Source: Blastococcus fimeti
GTDB taxonomy: Bacteria; Actinomycetota; Actinomycetes; Mycobacteriales; Geodermatophilaceae
Assembly: GCA_900102115.1 (NCBI GenBank)
Contig: FNAW01000002.1
Coordinates: 62,001 to 126,000, forward strand
DNA length: 64,000 nucleotides
Direction: 5' to 3'
Shown one piece after another: positions 53,817 to 63,481 of the stretch. A model generated the notes under the pieces. It was not told the origin of the DNA, did not search any database, and saw only the letters and a program-made list of their open reading frames with translations. The first letter of the stretch is position 1, and the number at the start of each line of letters is the position of its first letter. Both the position numbers and the translations under genes were made by a program.

Positions 53817-54524
53817 TCATCGGAGCGCCGCGTCCACGGGGTGGCGGGCAGCGAGGACGTCGGCGAGCTCGGGCAGCCCGATGCCCTCCAGCGACCCGCA
53901 CTGCACGAGTCCGGGCGCCGGCGGGACCGCCTGCAGGCCGGCCACGCCCAGGACCGCCGCGCCGGCGGCCAGCCCGGCGGTCACGCCCACCAGCGAGTCC
54001 TCGATGACGACGGACTCCTCGGGGACGACGCCCAGCGCCGCCATCGCCTGCAGGTACGGCGCCGGGTCGGGCTTGCGGGCCGGCACCTCGTCCCCGCAGA
54101 CGGTCACCTCGAAGGGGCCGCCGCCGGGGAACCCCGCCTCGATGTGCGCGATGACCAGGTCGGCGAGCCGGCGCGGGGTCGTCGTCACGAGGGCGGTGCG
54201 GAGCCCCGCCGCGTGCACGGCCGTGAGCAGCTCGCGGGCGCCGGGCAGCCAGATCAGCCGCTCGGTCATCTTCCGCGCGACGACGTCCAGGATCTGGTCG
54301 ACGTCGGCCTGCATCTGCGCTTCGGTGCGGGTGACGCCGAGGTCGTCGTAGAGCACCCCCATCGCCACCGCCATGCTCGTGCCCACGGTCGCGGCCCGGG
54401 CCCCGGCCGACATGCGGCCGCCCAGCTGGCCGGCGAGCTCGAACATCGCCTCGCCCCAGTACTCCTCGGTCTCGACGAGCGTGCCGTCCATGTCGAAGAG
54501 GACGGCGGCGAGGGAGCTGGGCAT
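53817..54524 (-). CDS. HAD family phosphatase
   Basis: 235 residues from ATG 54524. HAD motifs: VLFDMDGTLVETEEY (I), RTALVTTTPRR (II), EVPARKPDPAPYLQAM (III Lys) and SVVIEDSLVGVTAGLAAGA (IV). The helical cap after motif I places it with phosphoglycolate phosphatase/beta-phosphoglucomutase-like enzymes. Substrate unknown. Divergent from the GGDEF gene. Confidence 0.9.
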   Translation of the reverse strand: MPSSLAAVLFDMDGTLVETEEYWGEAMFELAGQLGGRMSAGARAATVGTSMAVAMGVLYDDLGVTRTEAQMQADVDQILDVVARKMTERLIWLPGARELLTAVHAAGLRTALVTTTPRRLADLVIAHIEAGFPGGGPFEVTVCGDEVPARKPDPAPYLQAMAALGVVPEESVVIEDSLVGVTAGLAAGAAVLGVAGLQAVPPAPGLVQCGSLEGIGLPELADVLAARHPVDAALR

Positions 54525-54707
54525 GGGGTGGCTGTCTTCCTCTGCTGATCGGCCGGCCTTGCCGGCTGCCGGCGGCGGCACCGGCGCTCTGACAACCCAG
54601 TGTTCCAGGCGGCCGCCGCGCCGCCGGCTCCCTCCACGGGAGGAGGTCCGCGGGCACGGGCCCGGCCGGCACTCCAGCACCACCGCGGCCGTGTCGATGA
54701 GCGCCGG

Positions 54708-55700
54708 GTGAGCACATCCACGGGCGCACCGGTGGTGCGGGATCTCGCCTCCCCTCGGGTGATGGCGCGCACCCTGGCCCTCTTCTTCGTCGCCGGTGGC
54801 ACCACCGCGCTGCTGGCCGCGTCCAGCGGCACCGACCACGTGGGCCGGCGCCTGGCCGTCGCCGGGGCCGGCCTCGTCGCCGCCGCGGTCGGGGCGGTGG
54901 TCCTCCGCTGGGGCAGCGCGTTCCCGCGGGTCGTCCTGGGTGGCCTGGTCACGCTCGGCTGCGCGCTGATCAGCACGGTCGTGCTGGTGAGCCCCGACCC
55001 GACCACCGCCGTGGTCTGCGCCTCGATCGCCACCTTCGTCGGGGTGATGGCGTGCTTCTTCGCCGACCGCCGGGTCGCGGTCGCGCACATCGCCACCGCC
55101 GTCACGGGGATCACCGCGGCGCTGGTGCTCCGCGGGGATGCACCGGTCGTGAGCGCCGCGGCCCTGGCCGTCGTCGTGTCGACCCTGTCCTTCGTCACCC
55201 GCACCCTGGTGCTGCGCGCCTCCGACGCCGGGGCCGACGCCCTGACGGGGCTGGCGAACCGTCGGGGGTTCGACGAGGCCCTGGACGAGCACACCCGACG
55301 CTCGGGCGAGCGGCTGTCGGCCGGGCTGCTGGACCTGGACCACTTCAAGCAGATCAACGACACGGCGGGCCACGAGGCGGGCGACCGCCTGCTGCGCCGG
55401 GTGGCCGAGGAGTGGCGTCGGGCCGTGCCGCCCGGAGCGCTGCTGGCCCGGCACGGCGGGGACGAGTTCGCGCTGCTGATGCCCGGACGGACGGGGGCCG
55501 AGACGCTGGGCGTCGTCCGGCACCTCTGCTCGCTGGTGCCCGACGTCAGCGTGTCGGCCGGCGTCGCCGAGCGTCGAGCCGGGGACTCCGCGGCCCAGCT
55601 CATGCGCCGGGCCGACCTGGCCCTCTACCGCGTCAAGGCCGACGGCCGGGGGGCGGCCGCGCTGCACGCGGTGACCGCCCCCGAGGCCATCGCCTCCTAG
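54708..55700 (+). CDS. Membrane-anchored diguanylate cyclase
   Basis: 330 residues from GTG 54708. Roughly six hydrophobic helices fill residues 15-165 (ALFFVAGGTTALLAASSG through VVVSTLSFVTRTLVL). The GGDEF domain is intact: DALTGLANRRGFDEAL, LLDLDHFKQINDTAGHEAGD with the metal-binding Asp, and ARHGGDEFALLMPG. The inhibitory I-site RxxD is absent. It should make cyclic di-GMP from two GTP. Convergent with metH. Confidence 0.9.
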   Translation: MSTSTGAPVVRDLASPRVMARTLALFFVAGGTTALLAASSGTDHVGRRLAVAGAGLVAAAVGAVVLRWGSAFPRVVLGGLVTLGCALISTVVLVSPDPTTAVVCASIATFVGVMACFFADRRVAVAHIATAVTGITAALVLRGDAPVVSAAALAVVVSTLSFVTRTLVLRASDAGADALTGLANRRGFDEALDEHTRRSGERLSAGLLDLDHFKQINDTAGHEAGDRLLRRVAEEWRRAVPPGALLARHGGDEFALLMPGRTGAETLGVVRHLCSLVPDVSVSAGVAERRAGDSAAQLMRRADLALYRVKADGRGAAALHAVTAPEAIAS

Positions 55701-55716
55701 CCCAGCCTCAGGGCCG

Positions 55717-58700
55717 TCACTCGTCCTCGGTGCGGTAGCCCAGGTTCGGCGACAGCCACTTCTCGGCCTCGTCGACCGTCCAGCCCTTGCGCTGCGCGTA
55801 GTCCTCGACCTGGTCGCGGCCGACCCGGCCCAGCACGAAGTACTGCGAGTCCGGGTGCGAGAAGTACAGCCCGCTCACCGCGGCGCCCGGCCACATGGCC
55901 ATGCTCTCGGTGAGCTCGATGCCGGTGTGCGCCTCCACGTCGAGGAGCTCCCAGATCGTCTGCTTCTCGGTGTGCTCCGGGCACGCGGGGTAGCCGGGTG
56001 CGGGTCGGATGCCCTGGTACTTCTCCGAGATCAGCGACTCGTTGTCCAGGCGCTCGTCGGTCGCGTAACCCCAGAACTCCTTGCGGACCCGCTCGTGCAG
56101 CCGCTCGGCGAACGCCTCCGCCAGCCGGTCGGCCAGCGCCTCGAGCATGATCGCGTTGTAGTCGTCGTTCTCCTTCTTGAACGCCGACACCCGCTCGGCC
56201 GAGCCCAGCCCGGCGGTCACGGCGAACGCGCCGACGTAGTCCCGCAGCCCGGTCTCCTTCGGGGCCACGAAGTCCGCGAGCGACTTGCGCGGCGAGCCGT
56301 CCCGGCCCTCGGTCTGCTGCCGCAGCTGGTGCAGCACGGTGCGCACCTCGCCACGTGCCTCGTCGGTGTAGACCTCGATGTCGTCGCCGGCCACCTGGTT
56401 GGCCGGGAACAGGCCGAACACGCCCGAGGCCCGCAGCCACTTCTCCTCGACGACCCGGTCGAGCATCGCCTGGGCGTCCTCGTAGAGCCGCCGCGCGGCC
56501 TCGCCGGTCGTCGGGTTGTGCAGGATGTCGGGGAACCGGCCGCGCATCTCCCAGGCGTTGAAGAACGGCTGCCAGTCGATGTAGTCGCGCAGCTCCGCCA
56601 GCGGGTAGTCGTGGAAGTGCCGCACGAACTGGGTCGCCCTGCCGAGCGTGCACGCGGGTCCGTCGCACACGTCCTTGGCCTGCTGCAGCAGCATCCGCGG
56701 CCGCGGCGGCGTGTAGCCCGTCCAGTCCACGGGGGTGGCCGCGGCGCGGGCGGTGGCGATCGGCAGCAGCGAGCGGCTGTCCTGCCGGGCGGCGTGCCGC
56801 TCGCGCAGGGTGGCGTACTCGGCGTCGGTGTCGGCCAGCAGCTTGGGGCGCTGCTCGTCCGACAGCAGGGCGGCGACGACCGGTACCGACCGGGAGGCGT
56901 CCTTCACCCAGATCACCGGCCCGTGGTACTTCTGCGCCACCTTCACGGCGGTGTGCGCGCGCGACGTCGTCGCCCCGCCGATGAGCAGCGGGATCTCGAA
57001 GCCCTGGCGCTCCATCTCCGAGGCGAGGTTGACCATCTCGTCCAGCGACGGCGTGATCAGCCCGGACAGACCGATGACGTCGGCGCCCTCGGCCTTGGCG
57101 GCGTCCAGGATCTTCTGCGCCGGGACCATCACGCCCAGGTCGACGACGTCGTAGTTGTTGCACTGCAGGACGACGCCGACGATGTTCTTTCCGATGTCGT
57201 GGACGTCGCCCTTCACCGTGGCCATGACGACCTTGCCGTTGCTGCGCTCGACGTCGCCGGGCTTCTTCTCCGCCTCGATGAACGGGATGAGGTAGGCGAC
57301 GGCCTTCTTCATGACCCGCGCCGACTTCACCACCTGCGGCAGGAACATCTTGCCCTGCCCGAACAGGTCGCCGACGACGTTCATGCCGTCCATCAGCGGG
57401 CCCTCGATGACCTCGATCGGCCGGCCGCCGCGCTCGCTGATGAGCGCACGCAGTTCCTCGGTGTCGTCCTCGACGAAGCCGTCGATGCCCTTGACCAGCG
57501 CGTGGGTGATCCGCTCCCCCACCGGCAGGTTCCGCCACTCCTCGGTGGCGACCTCCTTGACGGTGCCGTCGCCGGCGAAGTCACCGGCGATCTCCAGCAA
57601 CCGCTCGGTGCTGTCGGGGCGGCGGTTGAGGATGACGTCCTCGATCCGCTCGCGCAGCAGCGCCGGCACCTCGTCGTAGACCTCGAGCGCGCCGGCGTTG
57701 ACGATGCCCATGTCCATCCCCGCCGCGATGGCGTGGAAGAGGAACACCGCGTGGATGGCCTCGCGCACCGGGTTGTTGCCGCGGAAGGAGAAGGAGACGT
57801 TCGAGACCCCGCCGGAGACCAGCGCGCCGGGCAGGTTCTGCTTGATCCAGCGGGTGGCCTCGATGAAGTCCAGCCCGTAGTTGGCGTGCTCCTCGATGCC
57901 CGTGGCGACGGCGAAGACGTTCGGGTCGAAGATGATGTCCTCGGCCGGGAAGCCCACCTGCTGGGTCAGCACGTCGTACGCGCGGCGGCAGATCTGCTTG
58001 CGCCGCTCCAGGTTGTCGGCCTGGCCGTCCTCGTCGAAGGCCATGACGACGACGGCGGCGCCGTACTTGCGGCACAGCCGGGCCTCGCGGACGAACTTCT
58101 CCTCGCCCTCCTTGAGGGAGATCGAGTTGACGATCGCCTTGCCCTGCACGCACTTGAGGCCGGCCTCGATGACCTCCCACTTGGAGGAGTCGACCATCAC
58201 CGGGACGCGGGAGATGTCGGGTTCGCCGGCGATCAGCTTGGTGAAGCGGTCCATCGCCTCGACGCCGTCGATCATCCCCTCGTCCATGTTGACGTCGATG
58301 ACCTGCGCGCCGGCCTCGACCTGCTGGCGGGCGACGGCGAGGGCGGCCGGGTAGTCGCCGGCCTTGATCAGGTTCCGGAAGCGCGCCGAGCCGGTGATGT
58401 TGGTGCGCTCGCCGACGTTGACGAACAGCGTCTCCTCGGTGACGGTCAGCGGCTCCAGGCCGGAGAGCCGCAGCGCGGGCCGGACCTCCGGGACGACCCG
58501 GGGCGTCTTCCCGGCGACGTCGCGGGCGATCGAGGCGATGTGCGCCGGCGTCGTGCCGCAGCAGCCACCGACGAGGTTGACGAAGCCGGCGTCGGCGAAC
58601 TCGGCCACGATCGCGGCGGTCTCGTCCGGCGTCTCGTCGTACTCCCCGAAGGCGTTGGGCAGCCCGGCGTTGGGATAGCAGGAGACGAACGTGTCGGCGA

Positions 58701-59511
58701 TCCGGGCGATCTCGGCGATGTAGGGCCGCATCTCCTTCGCGCCCAGCGCGCAGTTCAGCCCGACCAGCAGCGGCTCGACGTGCCGCACCGAGTGCCAGAA
58801 CGCCTCGGTGACCTGCCCGGACAGCGTCCGCCCGGAGGCGTCGGTGATCGTGCCGGAGATCATCACCGGCCAGCGGCGGCCCCGCTGCTCGAACAAGGTC
58901 TCCAGGGCGAAGATCGCCGCCTTGGCGTTGAGGGTGTCGAAGATCGTCTCGACCAGCAGCACGTCGGAGCCGCCGTCGACCAGGCCGTTCGCCTGCTCGA
59001 GGTAGGCCTCGACCAGCTGGTCGAAGGTGACGTTGCGGGCACCCGGGTCGTTGACGTCGGGCGAGATGGACGCCGTCCGGCTGGTCGGGCCGATGGCGCC
59101 GACGACGTAGCGCGGCTTGTCCGGGGTGCGGGCGGTCATCGCGTCGGCCTCGCGGCGGGCGAGCCGTGCTGAGGCCACGTTGAGCTCGTAGGCGAGGTCG
59201 GACATGCCGTAGTCGCTCAGCGAGATCGTCGTGGCGTTGAAGGTGTTCGTCTCGAGCAGGTCCGCACCCGCCTCGAGGTACTCGCGGTGGATGTCGGCGA
59301 TGAGCTCGGGCTGGGTGATGCTCAGCAGGTCGTTGTTGCCCTGGACGTCGCTCGGCCAGTCCGCGAAGCGCTCGCCGCGGTAGCCGGCCTCGTCCGGGCG
59401 GTCCCGCTGGATCGCGGTCCCCATGGCGCCGTCGAGCACGAGGATGCGCTGCTCGAGCAGCGCGGTCAGCTCGGCCGTGGCGTCGGGGCGGAGGACGGGT
59501 GTCTCGGACAC
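55717..59511 (-). CDS. metH: Cobalamin-dependent methionine synthase
   Basis: 1264 residues, full length with all modules: homocysteine-binding domain (zinc Cys in [11 protein letters not shown] near residue 310), pterin-binding domain ([14 protein letters not shown] onward), cobalamin domain ([25 protein letters not shown], with the His ligand in DxHxxG) and the C-terminal reactivation domain ([15 protein letters not shown] and [14 protein letters not shown]). It regenerates methionine from homocysteine and methyl-tetrahydrofolate. The GTG start 59511 has only a weak ribosome site. I found no cobalamin riboswitch in the 212-bp leader region. Confidence 0.97.
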   Translation of the reverse strand: MSETPVLRPDATAELTALLEQRILVLDGAMGTAIQRDRPDEAGYRGERFADWPSDVQGNNDLLSITQPELIADIHREYLEAGADLLETNTFNATTISLSDYGMSDLAYELNVASARLARREADAMTARTPDKPRYVVGAIGPTSRTASISPDVNDPGARNVTFDQLVEAYLEQANGLVDGGSDVLLVETIFDTLNAKAAIFALETLFEQRGRRWPVMISGTITDASGRTLSGQVTEAFWHSVRHVEPLLVGLNCALGAKEMRPYIAEIARIADTFVSCYPNAGLPNAFGEYDETPDETAAIVAEFADAGFVNLVGGCCGTTPAHIASIARDVAGKTPRVVPEVRPALRLSGLEPLTVTEETLFVNVGERTNITGSARFRNLIKAGDYPAALAVARQQVEAGAQVIDVNMDEGMIDGVEAMDRFTKLIAGEPDISRVPVMVDSSKWEVIEAGLKCVQGKAIVNSISLKEGEEKFVREARLCRKYGAAVVVMAFDEDGQADNLERRKQICRRAYDVLTQQVGFPAEDIIFDPNVFAVATGIEEHANYGLDFIEATRWIKQNLPGALVSGGVSNVSFSFRGNNPVREAIHAVFLFHAIAAGMDMGIVNAGALEVYDEVPALLRERIEDVILNRRPDSTERLLEIAGDFAGDGTVKEVATEEWRNLPVGERITHALVKGIDGFVEDDTEELRALISERGGRPIEVIEGPLMDGMNVVGDLFGQGKMFLPQVVKSARVMKKAVAYLIPFIEAEKKPGDVERSNGKVVMATVKGDVHDIGKNIVGVVLQCNNYDVVDLGVMVPAQKILDAAKAEGADVIGLSGLITPSLDEMVNLASEMERQGFEIPLLIGGATTSRAHTAVKVAQKYHGPVIWVKDASRSVPVVAALLSDEQRPKLLADTDAEYATLRERHAARQDSRSLLPIATARAAATPVDWTGYTPPRPRMLLQQAKDVCDGPACTLGRATQFVRHFHDYPLAELRDYIDWQPFFNAWEMRGRFPDILHNPTTGEAARRLYEDAQAMLDRVVEEKWLRASGVFGLFPANQVAGDDIEVYTDEARGEVRTVLHQLRQQTEGRDGSPRKSLADFVAPKETGLRDYVGAFAVTAGLGSAERVSAFKKENDDYNAIMLEALADRLAEAFAERLHERVRKEFWGYATDERLDNESLISEKYQGIRPAPGYPACPEHTEKQTIWELLDVEAHTGIELTESMAMWPGAAVSGLYFSHPDSQYFVLGRVGRDQVEDYAQRKGWTVDEAEKWLSPNLGYRTEDE

Positions 59512-59710
59512 AGGTGATCCCCATGGTGTGCTCGTCTGTGGGGCGCGGGCTCTGCTCTGCGCGTGCGAACTCCGGCACCCCGGCGGGTTGGCCCAGGCTT
59601 GGGCGGTCCCGATGTCGGCTCCATGGTCTCACTTCCGCGCCGTCCGATGGGGCCCGTCCCCTGTTCGGGCTGCCCGTTTCGCGGAGCCCGACCGCTGCGG
59701 TCGATCGACG

Positions 59711-59716
59711 TAGGCT
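59711..59716 (+). promoter_or_regulatory. Leaderless -10 of the PAC2 gene
   Basis: TAGGCT, seven bases, GTG 59724. Confidence 0.6.
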
Positions 59717-59723
59717 GACAGGG

Positions 59724-60587
59724 GTGATCGACCCGACGGACAGCACCGAGGACCTGCCCGACCTCACCGACCCGGTGGTGGTCGTGGCCTTCGAGGGCTG
59801 GAACGACGCCGGCGACGCCGCGACGGGCGCCGTCGAGTACCTCGAGCTGATCTGGGACGCGAAGCCGCTGGCCGCGCTGGACCCCGAGGACTACTACGAC
59901 TTCCAGGTCAACCGGCCGACGGTCTCGCTGGTCGACGGGGTGAGCCGGCGCATCGAGTGGCCGACCACCCGGATCTCGGTGGCCCGGCCCCCGGGCAGCT
60001 CGCGCGACGTCGTCCTCGTCCGCGGTATCGAGCCCAACATGCGCTGGCGCTCGTTCTGCACGGAGCTGATCGCGCTGCTGCAGGAGCTGGACGTGCAGAC
60101 CGTCGTCGCCCTGGGGGCCCTGCTGGCCGACACGCCGCACACCCGCCCGACGCCGGTCACCGGCTCGGCCTACGACGACGAGTCGGCGCAGGCCTACGGG
60201 CTGGAGACCTCCCGCTACGAGGGCCCGACCGGGATCCTCGGCGTCTTCCAGGACGCCTGCGTGCAGGAGGGCCTGCCGGCGATCAGCTTCTGGGCGGCCG
60301 TGCCGCACTACGTCTCGCAGCCGCCCTCGCCCCGGGCCACGCTCGCGCTGCTGCGCCGCGTCGAGGAGGTCCTGGAGATCGCCGTGCCGGTCGGGACGCT
60401 GCCGCAGCAGGCCGAGGAGTGGGTCCAGACCGTCGACGAGATGGCCAACGAGGACGAGGAGGTCGTCGAGTACGTGCGCTCGCTCGAGGAGCGGGCCACC
60501 GAGAGCGACCTCTCGCAGGCCAACGGCGAGCAGATCGCCCGCGAGTTCGAGCGCTACCTCAAGCGCCGCGGTGGCTCGGGCTCATGA
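59724..60587 (+). CDS. PAC2 family protein
   Basis: 287 residues from GTG 59724. The domain resembles eukaryotic proteasome-assembly chaperone PAC2: VVVVAFEGWNDAGDAATGAVEYL, YYDFQVNRPTVSL, DVVLVRGIEPNMRWRSFC, VVALGALLADTPHTRPTPV and TGILGVFQDACVQEGLPAISFWAAVPHYV. Actinobacteria usually have one or two copies; Rv2125 of M. tuberculosis sits next to metH as here. Whether the bacterial form helps assemble PrcBA is not established. A terminator follows. Confidence 0.92.
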   Translation: MIDPTDSTEDLPDLTDPVVVVAFEGWNDAGDAATGAVEYLELIWDAKPLAALDPEDYYDFQVNRPTVSLVDGVSRRIEWPTTRISVARPPGSSRDVVLVRGIEPNMRWRSFCTELIALLQELDVQTVVALGALLADTPHTRPTPVTGSAYDDESAQAYGLETSRYEGPTGILGVFQDACVQEGLPAISFWAAVPHYVSQPPSPRATLALLRRVEEVLEIAVPVGTLPQQAEEWVQTVDEMANEDEEVVEYVRSLEERATESDLSQANGEQIAREFERYLKRRGGSGS

Positions 60588-60596
60588 TCACCGCTC

Positions 60597-60636
60597 GCTG
60601 AGGGCTGCCATCCTCGTAGTCGTGGCAGCCCTCAGC
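60597..60636 (+). terminator. Terminator after PAC2
   Basis: GCTGAGGGCTGCCA (60597-60610) pairs perfectly with TGGCAGCCCTCAGC (60623-60636) around a 12-base loop. Confidence 0.85.
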
Positions 60637-60671
60637 ACGCTCTCGTCCTCGCCCGCCATGTGGACCGGGGC

Positions 60672-61082
60672 ATGAGCGAGCCCGTCGGTGTGCATGTCGC
60701 ATGCCTGACGGTCGACTGCGTCGACGCGGAACGGCTGGCCGCCTTCTGGCGCGCGTTGCTCGACTACGAGATCCGGGAGAGCTTCACCCGTTCGATCCGC
60801 ATCGGCCCGAGTTCGGGACGGGGCGTCGACCTGCTGTTCGCGCCCGGGGCCCGGCCGAAGGCGGCCGGGAAGAACCGGCTGCACCTGGACCTGCGCCCTG
60901 CCGACCGACAGGCGGCGGTGGACCGAGCGCTGTTGCTCGGGGCAGAGCTCGTCTCCTGGTCGAATCCGACCGGTCCGTGGACGGTTCTCGCCGATCCGGA
61001 GGGCAACGAGTTCTGCATACTGCAGTCGGAGGCCGACCACGCGCTGTTCATCGAGCGATTCCGAGCGGCCCCGCCCACCTGA
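60672..61082 (+). CDS. VOC family protein
   Basis: 136 residues from ATG 60672; GTG 60660 would add four. Fold signatures: HVACLTVDCVDAERLAAFWRALLDYE in the first half and NRLHLDLRPADRQAAVDRAL with TVLADPEGNEFCIL in the second, the last two resembling the His and Glu metal-ligand strands. This is the glyoxalase-like-domain type common in actinobacteria. Function unknown. Convergent with the dNTPase gene at 3 bp. Confidence 0.88.
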   Translation: MSEPVGVHVACLTVDCVDAERLAAFWRALLDYEIRESFTRSIRIGPSSGRGVDLLFAPGARPKAAGKNRLHLDLRPADRQAAVDRALLLGAELVSWSNPTGPWTVLADPEGNEFCILQSEADHALFIERFRAAPPT

Positions 61083-61085
61083 GCG

Positions 61086-62141
61086 TCAGTGGTCGCGCAG
61101 CAACGGCCGCATGCGGGAGGCCGCGTCGCCGTCGAAGAGGCGGTCGTGCGTGCTCAGCGCGAACCGGTCGGTCATCCCGCTGACGTAGTCGACGACCTGG
61201 GTCACCGCGTCGGCCTCGGTGTCCCGGTAGGACGCCGGCAGCAGCTCGGGGTGGGCCAGGTGGTGGTCGACGAGCCGGCGGATGACGTCGACGGCGACGT
61301 GCTTCTGCCCGGCGGCGGTCTCCGACCCGTACACCCGCTCGAACATGAAGGCCCGGAGCTCGTGCATCGCCTCGAGCGGCTCCGGGGCCATGACCACCTG
61401 CTCGGCGCCGGGGGCCAGCGAGCCGGCCACGACGGCGTCGATCATCGCGCCCACCATCTCGCTGCCCGGCTCGCCGAACACGGCGCGGGTGCGGGCCGGG
61501 AGGTCGCGCGGGCGGAGCACCCCCGCGCGGACGGCGTCCAGCGCGTCGTGGGAGAGGTAGCCGATCCGGTCGGCGTAGCGCACGCACTCCGCCTCGCGGG
61601 TCGACGGCGGCGGGCTGATCTTCCAGCTGTGCGCCCGGACGCCGTCCCGCACCTCCCAGGTGAGGTTGAGGTCCTCGAGCACCTCGACGATCCGCACGCC
61701 CTGCGCGGCGTGGTGCCAGCCGCCGGGGACGTAGGGGTCGAACGCGTCCTCCCCGATGTGCCCGAACGGCGAGTGCCCGACGTCGTGGGCCAGCGCGATC
61801 GCCTCGGCGAGGGTCTCGTTGAGCCCCAGCGCGCGGGCCAGCGACCGGGCGACCTGGGTGACCTGCAGCGTGTGGGTCAACCGGGTGACGAAGTGGTCGC
61901 CGTCGGGATTGAGGAAGACCTGCGTCTTGTGCTTGAGCCGGCGGAAGGCCTTGGCGTGCAGGATCCGGTCGCGGTCGCGCTCGAACGCCGTCCGCAGCGG
62001 GTCCTCCGGCTCGGGCCGGGCCCGGCCCCGGGTGGCGGCCGCCCGGCAGGCAGCCGGGGCGAGCTGCTCCTCGGCCCGCTCGCGGGCGGCCCGGTCGGTG
62101 AACCGGAACGGGGCGACGCCGTCGGGCAGCCCGGCCGTCAT
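61086..62141 (-). CDS. dgt: dGTP triphosphohydrolase-like HD-domain protein
   Basis: 351 residues from ATG 62141, overlapping the mshC stop by one base (TGATG). HD-domain residues: FVTRLTHTLQVTQVARSLARALG (His), AIALAHDVGHSPFGHIGE (His-Asp) and ECVRYADRIGYLSHD (last Asp). HAKAFRRLKHKTQVF is the family's conserved opening. It hydrolyses dNTPs to nucleosides and triphosphate, controlling pools or mutagenesis. Cotranscribed with mshC. Confidence 0.92.
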   Translation of the reverse strand: MTAGLPDGVAPFRFTDRAARERAEEQLAPAACRAAATRGRARPEPEDPLRTAFERDRDRILHAKAFRRLKHKTQVFLNPDGDHFVTRLTHTLQVTQVARSLARALGLNETLAEAIALAHDVGHSPFGHIGEDAFDPYVPGGWHHAAQGVRIVEVLEDLNLTWEVRDGVRAHSWKISPPPSTREAECVRYADRIGYLSHDALDAVRAGVLRPRDLPARTRAVFGEPGSEMVGAMIDAVVAGSLAPGAEQVVMAPEPLEAMHELRAFMFERVYGSETAAGQKHVAVDVIRRLVDHHLAHPELLPASYRDTEADAVTQVVDYVSGMTDRFALSTHDRLFDGDAASRMRPLLRDH

Positions 62142-63406
62142 CAGCAGTCCTGCAGCGCGACACCGAGCAGCGCGTCGACGGCGTCGCACACGATCGCCGG
62201 CGCCTGCTCCTCCTGCTCGCCGGTGCCCGCGATCGTCGCCGCCGCCCAGGCGTCGACGACGGCGATCGCGCCCGGGCTGTCGAGGTCGTCGGAGAGCCGG
62301 TCGCGCAGGCCGTGCAGCACCGGGCCGGCCGGGGCGCCGGTGTCCTGGGCGACGGCGCGCCGCCAGGTGCCCAGCCGCTCCTGCGCCTCGCGGAGCAGCG
62401 CCGGCGTCCACGCGCGGTCGGTCCGGTAGTGCCCGGACAGCAGCGCCAGCCGGATCGCCATGGGGTCGATGCCCTCGCCGCGCAGCTTGGAGACGAAGAC
62501 CAGGTTGCCGCGGCTCTTGCTCATCTTCTCGCCGTCGAGCCCGATCATCGCGGCGTGCACGTAGGCGCGGGCGAAGGGCCCCTTCTCCCCCGAGGCCGCC
62601 GCGGTCAGCGCCTCGGCGTGCACGGCGGAGTACTCGTGGTGCGGGAAGACCAGGTCGCTGCCACCGCCCTGGACGTCGAAGCCCATGCCGATGGTGTCCA
62701 GCGCGATCGCGGCGCACTCGATGTGCCAGCCGGGGCGGCCGGCGGTGCCGCGCGGGCCGGGCCACGTCGGCTCGCCGGGGCGTGCGCCGCGCCAGAGCAT
62801 CGGGTCCAGCGGCTGCCGCTTCCCCGCGCGGTCGGGGTCACCGCCGCGCTCGGCGAAGAAGCGCAGCATGGTCGCCTCGTCGTAGCGGGACTCGCTGCCG
62901 AAGCCGGGCGCCTGGGAGATGTCGTGGTAGACGTCGCCGGTGCCGTCGTCGAGGACGTAGGCCAGGCCCTCGTCGAGCAGCTCCTCGATGTAGCCGACGA
63001 TCCGCGGGATCGCCTCGACCGCTCCGACGAAGTCCTCCGGCGGCAGCACGCGCAGCGCTGTCATGTCCTCGCGGAACAGCGCCGTCTCCCGCATGGCGAG
63101 GACGACCCAGTCCTCGCCGTCCCGGTTCGCGCGCTCGAGCAGCGGGTCGTCGATGTCGGTGACGTTCTGGACGTAGTGCACTGCGTGGCCGGCGTCCCGC
63201 CACACCCGGTTGACCAGGTCGAACGCGAGGTAGGTGGCCGCGTGGCCGAGGTGCGTGGCGTCGTAGGGCGTGATGCCGCAGACGTACATCCGCGCCGTGC
63301 GGTCCGGCGCCGTGGGCACCACCTCGCCGCGCGCGGTGTCGTGGACCTTGAGCACGGAACCCGTCCCGGGAAGGGTCGGCAGGAGCGGAGCGGGCCAGGA
63401 GAGCAC
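62141..63406 (-). CDS. mshC: Cysteine:glucosaminyl-inositol ligase MshC
   Basis: 421 residues from GTG 63406. MshC, a CysRS-like enzyme, joins cysteine to GlcN-Ins in mycothiol synthesis. Adenylation motifs: [20 protein letters not shown] (HIGH equivalent) and [11 protein letters not shown] (KMSKS); zinc ligands in [17 protein letters not shown] and FPHHEYS. It lacks the full anticodon-binding domain of cysteinyl-tRNA synthetase (about 460 residues or more), which with the genomic context favours MshC. The start is set by a leaderless TAGGCT at 63413-63418. Confidence 0.95.
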   Translation of the reverse strand: MLSWPAPLLPTLPGTGSVLKVHDTARGEVVPTAPDRTARMYVCGITPYDATHLGHAATYLAFDLVNRVWRDAGHAVHYVQNVTDIDDPLLERANRDGEDWVVLAMRETALFREDMTALRVLPPEDFVGAVEAIPRIVGYIEELLDEGLAYVLDDGTGDVYHDISQAPGFGSESRYDEATMLRFFAERGGDPDRAGKRQPLDPMLWRGARPGEPTWPGPRGTAGRPGWHIECAAIALDTIGMGFDVQGGGSDLVFPHHEYSAVHAEALTAAASGEKGPFARAYVHAAMIGLDGEKMSKSRGNLVFVSKLRGEGIDPMAIRLALLSGHYRTDRAWTPALLREAQERLGTWRRAVAQDTGAPAGPVLHGLRDRLSDDLDSPGAIAVVDAWAAATIAGTGEQEEQAPAIVCDAVDALLGVALQDC

Positions 63407-63412
63407 GACCCG

Positions 63413-63422
63413 AGCCTAGATT
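63413..63422. promoter_or_regulatory. Overlapping divergent -10 elements
   Basis: On the complement TAGGCT (63413-63418) is leaderless for mshC. On the plus strand TAGATT (63417-63422) points to the gene at 63482. They share two base pairs, so polymerase may bind in either direction but not both. Confidence 0.5.
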
Positions 63423-63481
63423 GCGGGTCCGACGACGCCGGGCCGGACGTCCGGCGCGGTCACCCGACGGGGAGGGACGCC

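Noticed and set aside
59512..59723. Possible cobalamin or SAH riboswitch before metH
   Set aside because: No B12-box-like sequence or SAH riboswitch core was found on the metH strand.
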